From: Clostridiales bacterium
GTDB lineage: Bacteria > Bacillota > Clostridia > Saccharofermentanales > Saccharofermentanaceae
Length of the DNA: 64,000 bases
Assembly (NCBI GenBank): GCA_017513085.1
Contig: JAFWDK010000010.1
Span: forward strand, 310,001-374,000
Reading direction: 5' to 3'
Made by a program: the position numbers and the translations under genes. Of the stretch, positions 27,101-35,197 are shown piece after piece. The notes beneath the pieces were generated by a model. It did not search any database and was not told where the DNA came from. It saw only the letters and a program-made list of their open reading frames with translations. Position 1 is the first letter of the stretch, and each line of letters begins with the position of its first letter.

Positions 27101-27786
27101 GATGTCAATCGTCTACAGTTCTTGCAGAAACCATCAGGAATAACATTGAAAGATTCTGAATATTTCGGGAATCTGATTTCCTGCAAAGAGATACAGTTAG
27201 CAAAGGCTTGAGTTCCTTCAACAGGATCAGATTGTCCAACTCTATGAAGCGGACGGCCGGTATCAGGATTGGTAGCCAAAACAGTCTCAAGATCTGTATT
27301 ACTCAGGTCAACGATTTTCAACAGTTCACAGCTCTTAAATGCTTCAGCGCCGATAGTTTTCAATGTTGACGGGAAAGAAACAGTTGTAAGACCTTTACAC
27401 TCATAAAAAGCACCGTTCGAAATGAAACGAACGCCTTCAGGAATAGCAACTTCAGTAATTGGAGCGCCATAACATGCAGAAGGCGCAATACCGCTGATCG
27501 TTACAACCTCACCGGTTTGAGTTACGGTATATTCCTTCGGAATACCTAACCTATCAGAATTATAATGACCACTGGAGTAGCCATAGAACTGATACTCACC
27601 ATTTGCATAAAGAAGTTTATAATCTTCTTCTTCATTAGTGAGAGAGTTGACACCTGTAGCAAGAACGATTTCGCCACTAACAGCGGAAACTTTCTTTGCG
27701 GCAGATAACAGAGAGAAACCGACCGTTCCGACAAGAACAGCCGATACAACTAAGGTCGATGCCCTTAGTAATTTCTTTGCGAACAT
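24142..27786 (-). CDS. Large secreted BspA-like leucine-rich-repeat protein with DUF4214 repeats
   Basis: 1214 residues. A signal peptide (basic start, then TLVVSAVLVGTVGFSLLSAA) is followed by a long array (about 70-925) of LRR_5 repeats built on the theme AF-x-x-C-x-x-L-x-x-V-x-IP, each with a cysteine. A Thr/Pro spacer (TVTVTPAPGKVTPIP, about 960-980) leads to three DUF4214 repeats with LYTVALNRQSDPNGKAYW, FFGRPSEAGGKRYW, CLGRDPEAGGLKYW and FMDRDPEASGFKYW. BspA-like proteins bind host or matrix ligands in other bacteria; here the ligand is unknown. No sortase motif or SLH domain is visible, so anchoring may rest on the C-terminal repeats. It has its own promoter and terminator. Confidence 0.92.
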   Translation of the reverse strand: MFAKKLLRASTLVVSAVLVGTVGFSLLSAAKKVSAVSGEIVLATGVNSLTNEEEDYKLLYANGEYQFYGYSSGHYNSDRLGIPKEYTVTQTGEVVTISGIAPSACYGAPITEVAIPEGVRFISNGAFYECKGLTTVSFPSTLKTIGAEAFKSCELLKIVDLSNTDLETVLATNPDTGRPLHRVGQSDPVEGTQAFANCISLQEIRFPKYSESFNVIPDGFCKNCRRLTSISLPDSVTQIDRAAFENNILLESVRFPSGLEVIDSGAFKSCSALTSVKIPNDVFAIGDDAFNECSQLSSVTLSEGSILEGIGAQAFRATKLKTFTIPSTCEKLFIIYKNAFAECKELTTFTVKTKSLRTFDKECFLNCETLTTLSIDANSLTGIGDSCFKNCKLLSDIASKKNNILKKVVSIGPSAFYGCESFTEFLIPDVPTIGEYTFYGCKNIQTLYFSSTNENALDKIGNYAFALCAKLVISGGKLPDTVTVIGDYAFSACSRATSIIAPECLEKIGKGAFKNCTALKAFSIPDGIDEIYEETFYGCASIKSIAIPEEVTIIPAQCFYNCISLESVTMGNQITAIRKQAFYGCAALCHQNGVLSLSKNLELLGDEAFSGCKEIKSVSFPSGVTAIPDRCFAECSLLKSLNLNKVTAVGQAAFEKCVSLENLDFPTGFDTLGRNAFRVCKALEYVIIPDTITQIPDGCFGGCENLQYVKIPSSVTALGRGCFSSCNLIAVELPDSLLAISSEAFEGNRSLHRVKVNNNQVTIISYLGTYTEVDVPEKIFNMPVVKIDDETYRSKNVRSVHVPSSVKSIGNGAFQDCINLLTVRIASTTSIADNAFEGCQTVYNIKDSEAVANAVEIVKFYGYSKTVNIPESLEGKKVIAIGNGAFKGNIYIQDVVVPKSVLSIGAQAFMNCSNAYVLYPAAASVGSQAFAGCKGSEAYGNAPTITAKPTVTVTPAPGKVTPIPADGTIADFVERLYTVALNRQSDPNGKAYWVREVTNGNKTGADCARGFLVDTPEFQNRGLSDDAFVETLYQTFFGRPSEAGGKRYWIGRLQNKTATRLDVILNFIDSTEWCNICAGYGVKSGAPNAKSEIASKNATNFATRLYTCCLGRDPEAGGLKYWSLALTNLEQTGSSAAKQFFDSTEFKNLGTSDEEYVTRLYKTFMDRDPEASGFKYWVGLLKSGTSRYEVLKAFSQTPEFTNICKKYGIDQGTI

Positions 27787-27840
27787 AAGTTAACCTCCTT
27801 CACATGCCAATAATATCGCAACCTATAAAAATTTGTTAAT

Positions 27841-27870
27841 ATTGTAGCACTTATATATACAGGACGTCAA
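27841..27870 (-). promoter_or_regulatory. Promoter of the leucine-rich-repeat protein gene
   Basis: TTGACG (27865-27870), 18 bp spacer, TACAAT (27841-27846) on the minus strand, about 50 bp ahead of the start codon. Confidence 0.6.
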
Positions 27871-27980
27871 ACTATTTATTTGCAAGAAATGCCCATATTT
27901 TAGTAATTTGAGTATTATTAAAACCGTTTTAACTTTAGTCGATCAACGAATACTTTATAGCTTAATCCTCAATATGAAAC

Positions 27981-29204
27981 TCACACCTTTGATACACGTT
28001 CGATTTTATATGTCTCGATACCTTCAACGCCTCTTCTGACCAACTCAGGAATATCAAGTTTCTCTTCCGCTTCAACGATATGCTTCTTCTGAGGATGAGT
28101 CTTAGGATGTTTGGCCACGAAAACCGTACAACAGTCCTCATAAGGCAATATAGATGTCTCAAAAGCACCGATCCGTCGGGAAATATTACAGGTTTCTTCT
28201 TTATCGAGTCCGATCAGCGGTCTGAATACCGGCATCGTCTTAACCACCTCGTTCGTGATCTGGATCGCTTCGATCGTCTGGCTAGCAACCTGACCAAGAG
28301 ATTCACCGGTGATCAGACACTTACATCCTTGCTTATTTGCAAGTTCTTCCGCTATTTCGAACATGATCCGTCGCATCGTGATCGTCAGCATATCCTGCGG
28401 ACTGTTTTTATACAGTTCCAATTGAATATCCGTAAAATTGCAAACATGAAGAAGGATCGTTCCGGAATACTGGGAAACGATACGAGCAAGGTCCTTAACC
28501 TTTTCCAGCGCACGTTCACTTGTATACGGATAAGAATGGAAATAGATCGCCTCCAGCTGCATACCGCGTGAAGCCATCATATAGCCGGCAACAGGACTGT
28601 CTATACCGCCGGAAAGAAGCAGCATTCCCTTCCCTGCAGTGCCGACAGGAAGACCGCGATGTCCTTCCAGTTTCTCACTATATACAAAACGGTCTTCTCT
28701 CACTTCAACATAGATCGTAAAGTCAGGTTCATGCACATCAACGGTCAGCTCGGGATGCGCAATTAAAACAGCTTCCCCGACATCGCAGCAGATCTCCGGC
28801 GAAGCAAGCGGAAAACGCTTATCTCCACGTTTTGACTCGACCTTGAATGTCTTATAGTCATGTTCGGAAAGGATCTCGTCGGTCAATTTAACCGCGTGTT
28901 CTTTGATGGATTCCATATCTCCGCTGAATTTCCATACCAGGCTGGCCGATACAAGACCGAAAACCTGAGTTACGGCACGAAGAACATTGGATGCAGTTTC
29001 CTTATCCTCAAGAAGATCCGGATTACTATCCTTCGGTTCGATCCAGATACGGGACTGGCTTTGTACGATCGAAAAAGCACCATACTCTTTAAGTCTCCAT
29101 CTGAGATTATCGATCAGTTGTCTTTCAAACTTTCCTCGATTTAAACCTTTAAGAGCAATTTCACCCATTCTGGCCAAAATGATCGTACGATAGGTCTTAG
29201 TCAT
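27981..29204 (-). CDS. thiI: tRNA 4-thiouridine synthase ThiI (without rhodanese domain)
   Basis: ThiI adenylates U8 of tRNA and inserts sulfur. N-terminal ferredoxin-like and THUMP regions (about 1-165; RMGEIALKGLNRGKFE, KRGDKRFPLASPE) precede the PP-loop ATP site LLLSGGIDSPVAGYMM near residue 195 and the CLITGESLGQVASQT motif. The protein ends at 407 residues, without the C-terminal rhodanese domain of E. coli ThiI. Bacillus ThiI is likewise short and receives sulfur from the neighbouring NifZ, and here a NifZ-type gene lies 62 bp upstream. ATG at 29204 is preferred, 7 bp after AAGGAGAT; the longer frame to 29231 includes that site. Confidence 0.94.
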   Translation of the reverse strand: MTKTYRTIILARMGEIALKGLNRGKFERQLIDNLRWRLKEYGAFSIVQSQSRIWIEPKDSNPDLLEDKETASNVLRAVTQVFGLVSASLVWKFSGDMESIKEHAVKLTDEILSEHDYKTFKVESKRGDKRFPLASPEICCDVGEAVLIAHPELTVDVHEPDFTIYVEVREDRFVYSEKLEGHRGLPVGTAGKGMLLLSGGIDSPVAGYMMASRGMQLEAIYFHSYPYTSERALEKVKDLARIVSQYSGTILLHVCNFTDIQLELYKNSPQDMLTITMRRIMFEIAEELANKQGCKCLITGESLGQVASQTIEAIQITNEVVKTMPVFRPLIGLDKEETCNISRRIGAFETSILPYEDCCTVFVAKHPKTHPQKKHIVEAEEKLDIPELVRRGVEGIETYKIERVSKV

Positions 29205-29266
29205 TTTCTTATCTCCTTGATATGTGATCAATTATCAGTCTGATTCATGTTTTATCCGAAAAGCGC

Positions 29267-30406
29267 TCAGACCTTGTACTTTTCGTAAATCTCCTTGATT
29301 GCATCTATGGTCATTTTCAACTCTTCTGCCGTTGTAAACCTTGAAAAACTGAAACGGACAGCATTTGCGGCGATTTCTCTTCTGATTCCCATTTCGGTCA
29401 ACACATAGCTTACCTTCTTCGATTTCGAAGAACAAGCGGAAACCGTCGAAACAAAGATATCCTTTTCTTCCAAGCAATGCAACATCGTCTCGGACTGAAA
29501 AGACGGAAAGGCAACATTTAAGACATAAGGCAAAGATCCTTCCGGAGACAGGATCTGTATCCCTAGATCCTGAAGCTGACTGGCAAAATCATCACGGATC
29601 ATCTGCATTTTTGAAAGATTATCATCAATGCTCTCCGTTGCTTTTTCCAAAGCTAATGCAAAAGCACTTGCCAGATATGCGCTCTGCGTCCCGGAACGCA
29701 TACCTCGCTGCTGTCCTCCTCCAAGTATCAGTGGAGCAACGCGGACACCGGATTTAATGTACAGTAATCCGAATCCTTTTAACGCATGGATCTTATGCCC
29801 CGAAAAAGACGCCATATCCACACCCATGCGTGAGAGCGCAATAGGCAGTTTTCCTAAAGACTGCACACAATCCAAATGTATCTTGGTATTGCGGTTCTTT
29901 TTGTTTCGAATCTCAATGATCTCAGCAAGCGGCAGGATCGCGCCGGTCTCGTTGTTCACATGGGTAAATGTCAAAAGAGCAGTATTCTCATTAATTTCCC
30001 GGGAGAGTCTGTTAAGATCAGGCTTTCCGGAAGCATCGACAGGAATATAACATATCTCGTATCCCTCTTTGGCAAGTTTTTCCAAAGATTCGAGAGATGC
30101 TTTATGCTCTGTCTTCGTGGAAATGATCTTCTTCCCGGCTCTCGGATTCTGATGAACATATCCCAAAATGGAAGTATTTACCGACTCCGAACCGCACGAA
30201 GTAAAATAGATCTCCTCTTTCTTACAAGATAGAATACGCGAGATATTCTCGGAACTCTCATTCAGATCTTTTTCGGCCAGCACACCAAGACGATGAAGAG
30301 ATCCCGGGTTTCCGAAAGTCTCTTCCCCGCTTAAAGATTCATAAACCAAACGAGCCACTTCAGGAAGTGGCTTCGTGGTTGCACTATTATCTAAATAAAT
30401 GCTCAT
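29267..30406 (-). CDS. nifZ: Cysteine desulfurase dedicated to ThiI (NifZ-like)
   Basis: A 380-residue class V PLP enzyme: YLDNSATTKPLPEV, TSCGSESVNTS, TKTEHKASLES, HLDCVQSLGKL, PLP lysine in FSGHKIHALKG, active cysteine in STVSACSSKSKK. It differs from the IscS-like gene at 16489 in the loop and in lacking GGAACSS. Position directly before a rhodanese-less thiI matches the Bacillus NifZ-ThiI pair for 4-thiouridine. ATG at 30406 follows GGAAAG; GTG at 30430 would add 8 residues. It is 50 bp from the purB stop. Confidence 0.9.
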   Translation of the reverse strand: MSIYLDNSATTKPLPEVARLVYESLSGEETFGNPGSLHRLGVLAEKDLNESSENISRILSCKKEEIYFTSCGSESVNTSILGYVHQNPRAGKKIISTKTEHKASLESLEKLAKEGYEICYIPVDASGKPDLNRLSREINENTALLTFTHVNNETGAILPLAEIIEIRNKKNRNTKIHLDCVQSLGKLPIALSRMGVDMASFSGHKIHALKGFGLLYIKSGVRVAPLILGGGQQRGMRSGTQSAYLASAFALALEKATESIDDNLSKMQMIRDDFASQLQDLGIQILSPEGSLPYVLNVAFPSFQSETMLHCLEEKDIFVSTVSACSSKSKKVSYVLTEMGIRREIAANAVRFSFSRFTTAEELKMTIDAIKEIYEKYKV

Positions 30407-30456
30407 ATTTTCTTTCCGTTTCAAAAGCACTATCCGTGCATCGTATTTTTCCGAAC

Positions 30457-31890
30457 TTATACTGTAAGTTCCGGTTCATCGATATCCAACTCGGATGCAT
30501 AAAGCTTCAGGACCGGTTCCACATCGTTTTTAAGGAAAGATGTGACCTGCTCCGGGCAACGACCGATATAGAGCTTCGGATCAAGAAGCGTATCAAGGGA
30601 ATCCTTATCAAGACCAAATGCAGGATCCTCAGCGATACGTGACAGAAGATCATTCGGCTTACCCTCTTCTTTTACAACCTTACCGGCTGCCATAGAGTGT
30701 ACGCGGATCTTCTCATGCAGATCCTGACGATCACCGCCACGCTTTACAGCCTCCATCATGATATTCTCGGTTGCCATAAAAGGAAGCTCATCCATAATGT
30801 GCTTATGGATCATCTTCGGATAAACGACAAGGCCGAAAACAACATTCTGATAAATACTCAGGATCGCATCAACTGCTAGGAAAGCTTCCGGAACACTGAT
30901 ACGCTTGTTTGCCGAGTCATCAAGAGTTCTCTCGAACCACTGTTCAGAAGCTGTCATAGCCGGATTCAAAGCATTCGCGATCACGTAACGGGACAAGGAG
31001 CAGATACGCTCGGAGCGCATCGGGTTACGCTTGTAAGCCATAGCGGAAGAACCGATCTGTGTTTTCTCGAAAGGCTCCTCGATTTCCTTAAGGTGCTGCA
31101 GCAGACGGATGTCGTTGCTGAACTTATGTGCAGAAGTTGCAATGCCGGAAAGTGTATTCAATACCTTGGCATCCAGTTTTCTGGTATAGGTCTGACCGCT
31201 GACGGAGATGGAAGCTTCAAAGCCCATCTTCTCAGCAATCATCTTGTCCAGTTTTTCAACCTTATCATGATCGCCCTGGAAAAGATCCAGGAAACTGGCC
31301 TGTGTACCTGTTGTACCCTTACAGCCCAATGGTTTCAGACAAGACAAAGTATAATCGAGTTCGTCCAGGTCAATAAGAAGATCCTGAAGCCACAAAGTTG
31401 CACGCTTGCCTACGGTTACAAGCTGGGCAGGCTGAAAATGCGTAAAACCAAGCGTCGGCATAGCTTTATACTCATCTGCGAACTTGGCAAGTTTCTCGAT
31501 CACGACAAGAAGTCTCTTTCTCGTCAAAATCAATGCCTCACGCATAAGAAGAATATCGGTATTATCTCCAACATAACAGGAAGTTGCACCAAGATGGATG
31601 ATACCTTTGGCTTTCGGGCACTGCTCACCATACGCATGTACATGCGCCATAACGTCATGGCGGACAAGTTTTTCTTCTCTGGCCGCTACATCATAATTGA
31701 TATCATCCTTGCTGGCTTCAAGCTCGGCAATCTGTTCATCCGTGATGTTCAAACCAAGTTCTTTTTCACAAGAAGCAAGATAGATCCAGAGCTGTCTCCA
31801 TGTTTTGAACTTGTGATCAGGCGAAAAGATCGCCTTCATTTCCTTACTGGAATAACGGGAATTCAGTGGACTCTCGTAGATATCTTTCAT
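30457..31890 (-). CDS. purB: Adenylosuccinate lyase
   Basis: Cleaves adenylosuccinate and SAICAR in purine synthesis. The 477-residue product has the fumarase/ASL superfamily signature GSSAMAYKRNPMRSE, HLGATSCYVGDN, LGFTHFQPAQ, and the C-terminal ASL domain from about 365. This is the longer, eukaryote-like ASL form found in many Clostridia, rather than the 430-residue Bacillus type. GGAGGAG precedes the ATG at 31890; the gap to the upstream aminotransferase stop is 4 bp, so the two are co-transcribed. Confidence 0.95.
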   Translation of the reverse strand: MKDIYESPLNSRYSSKEMKAIFSPDHKFKTWRQLWIYLASCEKELGLNITDEQIAELEASKDDINYDVAAREEKLVRHDVMAHVHAYGEQCPKAKGIIHLGATSCYVGDNTDILLMREALILTRKRLLVVIEKLAKFADEYKAMPTLGFTHFQPAQLVTVGKRATLWLQDLLIDLDELDYTLSCLKPLGCKGTTGTQASFLDLFQGDHDKVEKLDKMIAEKMGFEASISVSGQTYTRKLDAKVLNTLSGIATSAHKFSNDIRLLQHLKEIEEPFEKTQIGSSAMAYKRNPMRSERICSLSRYVIANALNPAMTASEQWFERTLDDSANKRISVPEAFLAVDAILSIYQNVVFGLVVYPKMIHKHIMDELPFMATENIMMEAVKRGGDRQDLHEKIRVHSMAAGKVVKEEGKPNDLLSRIAEDPAFGLDKDSLDTLLDPKLYIGRCPEQVTSFLKNDVEPVLKLYASELDIDEPELTV

Positions 31891-31894
31891 GACA

Positions 31895-33184
31895 TTACTC
31901 CTCCAAAAGTTTTCTTACAGCAGATAGTTTAGCACAAACCGACAAAACTGTAACGGCTACTTCAATATCTTTGACATTCGGGAAACTCGGAGCAATACGG
32001 ATATTGCTGTCTTGAGGATCGTTACCGTAGGGGTAGGTCGCACCTGCAGGTGTCAGAGCTACGCCACACTCTTTTGCCAGACGTACCGTCTCCTTTGCTG
32101 TTCCATTGAGAACAAAGAGAGAAACGAAATAACCGCCGAGAGGATTATTCCAGTGGGCGACACCCGATCCTTCGAACTCATCCTTCAGGATCTTCAGAAC
32201 CATTTCAAACTTCGGACGGAGGAGTTCCGCCTGCTTGGACATGATCTTCTTGACCGCCTCAAGGTTCGGTACATATTTAGCGTGCATGAGCTGGATGATC
32301 TTGTTCGGTCCGATGGACTGCACACCAAGATACTTTCTTGCACGAGTGGTGTTCTCATCGTTTGCCGCCATGCAGGCAATACCGGCACCGGCAAAGGTAA
32401 TCTTACTTGTAGAAGCGAACTCGTATACGCGGTTCGGATTACCGGCCTCACGGGCAAGCTTCAGGATATCCGGCAGAGTTCCCTGCTTATTAACATCATC
32501 ATAGAGGTGATGAACAACATATGCGTTATCCCACATAATACGGAAATCCGGAGCCGCGGTCTTCATGGAAACCAGACGCTTGCAAACTTCTTCAGAATAA
32601 ATGTATCCATCCGGATTGCTGTAGAGCGGCATCGCCCACATACCCAGGATCGACGGATCTTCAGAAACCAGCTTTTCCACCATGTCCATATCCGGACCGT
32701 CTTCATTGAGCGGAACAGCGATCAGTTCAAAACCCAAAGTCTGTGTAACAAGGAAATGACGGTCATAACCCGGAACCGGGCAGATCCACTTACGGTTCGG
32801 GATCTGGGACCACGGCTTTTCCGACTCGATCTCACCAAAGATCAAGGAACGGGAAAGTGTATCATACATCAGCTGCAGGCTGGAGTTATTACCAACTGTA
32901 ACGAGGGACGGATCCACACCCAGGATCTCACCAAAAAGATTTCTGGACTCCTTCAGGCCGAACGGCACACCGTAGTTACGGCAGTCCGAACCATCTTCTG
33001 CCTTCAAATTATTTGCATCAAGAAGTCCGGGCATTTCATTTGCAATGCTCAACTGATCCGGGCTCGGCTTACCACGCGTCATATCCAAAGCCAGATTACG
33101 GGATTTCAGATCGTTGTAACGGATCTCCAAAATCTTGAGTGTTTCCTGTAGTTCCGCCTTGCTCAGTTCAAGATAAGTCTTCAT
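31895..33184 (-). CDS. PLP aminotransferase, probable aspartate aminotransferase (subclass Ic type)
   Basis: 429 residues. Motifs TRGKPSPDQLSIANEMPGLL, RNYGVPFGLKESRNLFGEIL, YSNPDGYIYSEEVCKRL, IMWDNAYVVHHLYDD and the PLP lysine in FASTSKITFAGAGIA match the group once labelled MocR/alanine-glyoxylate-like and later shown in some members to be aspartate aminotransferases. Coupling to purB suits aspartate supply, since aspartate is the purB pathway amino donor; this is inference. ATG at 33184 has GGAGG at 9 bp; ATG at 33190 would be only 3 bp from it. A promoter lies about 110 bp upstream. Confidence 0.85.
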   Translation of the reverse strand: MKTYLELSKAELQETLKILEIRYNDLKSRNLALDMTRGKPSPDQLSIANEMPGLLDANNLKAEDGSDCRNYGVPFGLKESRNLFGEILGVDPSLVTVGNNSSLQLMYDTLSRSLIFGEIESEKPWSQIPNRKWICPVPGYDRHFLVTQTLGFELIAVPLNEDGPDMDMVEKLVSEDPSILGMWAMPLYSNPDGYIYSEEVCKRLVSMKTAAPDFRIMWDNAYVVHHLYDDVNKQGTLPDILKLAREAGNPNRVYEFASTSKITFAGAGIACMAANDENTTRARKYLGVQSIGPNKIIQLMHAKYVPNLEAVKKIMSKQAELLRPKFEMVLKILKDEFEGSGVAHWNNPLGGYFVSLFVLNGTAKETVRLAKECGVALTPAGATYPYGNDPQDSNIRIAPSFPNVKDIEVAVTVLSVCAKLSAVRKLLEE

Positions 33185-33298
33185 TGACATCACCCTCCAG
33201 TTGATTTGTTGTTTTTCTTCGTCCAAAGCACTCAAAAAGCAACTTTGTTTGTGTCCACTTGCATTTTCTATCCTAATTATGGAAATTAAACCTTTCCT

Positions 33299-33327
33299 AT
33301 TATGGTATAACTGAAAGATTTTGACAA
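33299..33327 (-). promoter_or_regulatory. Promoter of the aminotransferase-purB operon
   Basis: TTGTCA (33322-33327), 17 bp, CATAAT (33299-33304) on the minus strand. The implied leader is about 110 nt; I see no known riboswitch in it. Confidence 0.6.
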
Positions 33328-33367
33328 GCAACTTGCAGATGTTTTACACGATTTCGATAAAATGTCC

Positions 33368-33394
33368 AAAAGAAGTGCTTTTACCTGGCGCTTC
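33368..33394 (-). terminator. Terminator after the lipoprotein metallo-hydrolase gene
   Basis: On the minus strand GAAGCGC and GCACTTC pair (33372-33378 with 33388-33394, one G-U), followed by TTTT. The stem contains one copy of the AAAAGCAC octamer. Confidence 0.55.
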
Positions 33395-33449
33395 GAGGGC
33401 AAATTGGCAATACCAATGACGGAAATGATAATCGGAAACTGCAAAAATG

Positions 33450-34811
33450 CTATGGATTGCAGATCCTGCAAGGCGTATACCCATCATCGATCAGTTCCTG
33501 ACGGTCTCCCTTGAAATACATCTTGTTCGACTCTTTCATCTTCCGAACCGCTTCACAATTCGGATAATGGAATTTGTGGGAGTTCGTGTTGCAGACGTAA
33601 TCGCAATCATGATCCGTCCCCGGATCCGGGTTATCGATAACAGGTCCGAGGAAAACGTCGCCATCGGTTTCGGTTTCCGTTTCCACCGTGATCTTCTCCC
33701 CGTCACTATACACAAGAATGTCTCCATGCATATCCGTACGGAACAATTCCACATTTCTTTCTTTCAAAAGATCCAGTACGGACTGTTTGGGAAACCCGTA
33801 TGCGTTATCCCAACCGCAGGAAATGATGGCAAATGATGGGGCCACCGCATCGAGAAAAGCCTCAGTAGTCGAGTACTCACTTCCGTGATGACCGACCTTT
33901 AAGAGCGTACTCTCAAGTTTTTGATCAGAATTCAAGAGAGTATACTCTTCGTCATACTCGGCATCCCCGGTGAAAAGAAACGATGTCTTACCATATTCGA
34001 GACGTATCACGATCGAATTATTGTTTGTCGACTCCAGTTCTTCTATCGGAGCAAGCACAGTAAGTTTCGCGCCGCCAAGAGAAAGCTCCGTTCCGGCTTC
34101 GGGAATCTCCAGCTCTACCTTTTGTTTGTTGAGATATTTCTGGAAACTCGAGAACGGACGGCTGTCATACTCGTCCACCGAGCAAAAAGCACGTTCTACA
34201 GTCGCTATATTCAGCGCCGCGGCAAGTCCTCCGATGTGATCGTCATCCGGATGCGTGGCCACGATGTATTTCAAATGTGTGATATCAAGTTTTTTCAAAT
34301 AGGAATAAATCAGTTCCGACTTGTCCGATGCGCCGCCATCGATCAGCATGGCCTCCCCGTCACAGATGATCAAGGAAGCATCGCCCTGATCTACATCAAT
34401 AAAATGAATGACCAGTTCTTTTTCAGCAGGATCATCAGGCACAGATGGTTCAGCCGTTTCCGAAGTTTTGGAAGGTGCTTTCGTTAATTCTGACGACGAT
34501 TCTTCAGTTACTTCCGAAGTCGTCGTTTCTTCCGCCGTACTCTCCGACGAAGTTGTTTCTTCCGTTGTAGATTCCGTCATGCTCTCCGACGTCGTCGTTT
34601 CTTCTATCGTGGATTCCGTTGTGGTCTCTGACGTAGTCGTTACTTCCGTCGCGGACTCCGTTGCACTCTCTGTTGTCGTTTCTACGGTCGTTGTTTGCTC
34701 TGTTGTGGCCTCCTCTTTTGTTGTCGGATTTGAGCATCCGAAAGCCAATCCCATTGACAAAGCAATAAGGACAGCAAGTATGGTTTTCGATTTTCGGATC
34801 CATTTCATCAT
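33450..34811 (-). CDS. Lipoprotein metallo-beta-lactamase-fold hydrolase with Thr/Ser/Glu-rich stalk
   Basis: A lipoprotein signal (KTILAVLIALSMGLAFGCSN, Cys near 26) is followed by about 90 residues almost only of T, S, E, A and V in roughly 14-residue repeats, a cell-wall-spanning stalk. The catalytic part (about 130-350) has the ComEC-like MBL pattern: HFIDVDQGDASLII, DGG, THPDDDHIGG, NNSIVIRLEYG, TGDAEYDEE, LKVGHHGSEYS. The tail (about 405-453) has an Ada/thermonuclease-associated metal-site pattern: SHKFHYPNCEAV, and GYTPCRICNP at the end. Likely a surface nuclease or phosphodiesterase; substrate unknown. It is last in rbgA-rnhB-yraN-MBL (15 bp after yraN) and its ribosome binding site is weak. 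Confidence 0.87.
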   Translation of the reverse strand: MMKWIRKSKTILAVLIALSMGLAFGCSNPTTKEEATTEQTTTVETTTESATESATEVTTTSETTTESTIEETTTSESMTESTTEETTSSESTAEETTTSEVTEESSSELTKAPSKTSETAEPSVPDDPAEKELVIHFIDVDQGDASLIICDGEAMLIDGGASDKSELIYSYLKKLDITHLKYIVATHPDDDHIGGLAAALNIATVERAFCSVDEYDSRPFSSFQKYLNKQKVELEIPEAGTELSLGGAKLTVLAPIEELESTNNNSIVIRLEYGKTSFLFTGDAEYDEEYTLLNSDQKLESTLLKVGHHGSEYSTTEAFLDAVAPSFAIISCGWDNAYGFPKQSVLDLLKERNVELFRTDMHGDILVYSDGEKITVETETETDGDVFLGPVIDNPDPGTDHDCDYVCNTNSHKFHYPNCEAVRKMKESNKMYFKGDRQELIDDGYTPCRICNP

Positions 34812-34826
34812 GTCATTTCATCCATC

Positions 34827-35189
34827 TCAAAAGAACGGCGTAAACTGCACATCCAGAATATTACCCTGCGCATCGTGGAGCACACCGGCCACATAGAACG
34901 AAACCACATCCCAAGAGATGTGATTCTCTTTACAATAGTATACCGCAGTCTTCATGACTTTGTTCTGCTTTGAAGCCGTCACTGCTTCCTCGGGTGTACC
35001 GAAACGCATCTCTTTGTACCGCGACTTCATCTCGATCACCAGGATCTTTCCCTTGTATTCACAGATAATATCGAGCTCTCCGACACGCGGTACGGAATAA
35101 TTACGCGCAAGGATCTTCGCGCCACGTTTTTCAAGATACGCCGCGACATACTCCTCCGAAGCCTTCCCGATGTTCTGGTTTCTGGTCAT
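34827..35189 (-). CDS. yraN: YraN/UPF0102 family endonuclease-like protein
   Basis: A 120-residue protein with the restriction-endonuclease-like core of the UPF0102 family: NIGKASEEYVAAYLEKRGAK, ARNYSVPRVGELDIICEYKG with G-E-L-D, and VIEMKSRYKEMRFGTPEEAV containing E-x-K. Function in the family is not settled, though it commonly lies next to rnhB, as here (8 bp). ATG at 35189 is chosen; TTG at 35201 is upstream and overlaps the rnhB stop. Confidence 0.9.
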   Translation of the reverse strand: MTRNQNIGKASEEYVAAYLEKRGAKILARNYSVPRVGELDIICEYKGKILVIEMKSRYKEMRFGTPEEAVTASKQNKVMKTAVYYCKENHISWDVVSFYVAGVLHDAQGNILDVQFTPFF

Positions 35190-35197
35190 ACAGAACC

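Noticed and set aside
24200..27700. Repetitive DNA that might be read as a CRISPR or satellite array
   Set aside because: The periodicity follows leucine-rich and DUF4214 protein repeats in one open frame, with diverged bases and no equal spacers.
27000..27800. Possible riboswitch in the leucine-rich-repeat gene leader
   Set aside because: Only about 45 nt separate the predicted start from the ATG, and no conserved motif is seen.
32012..33151. 379-codon plus-strand frame opposite the aminotransferase gene
   Set aside because: The minus strand has complete PLP-enzyme motifs over the same bases; the plus frame is a shadow with unlikely composition and no ribosome binding site.
33220..33250. 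Extra partial octamer copies such as CAAAGCACT
   Set aside because: Seven-of-eight matches were left out of the AAAAGCAC count to avoid inflating it.
33286..33471. 61-codon minus frame overlapping the end of the hydrolase gene
   Set aside because: No ribosome binding site or recognisable domain; it covers a terminator and the aminotransferase promoter.
34408..34896. 162-codon plus-strand frame rich in Ser and Val
   Set aside because: It is the complement of the Thr/Ser/Glu repeats of the lipoprotein hydrolase.
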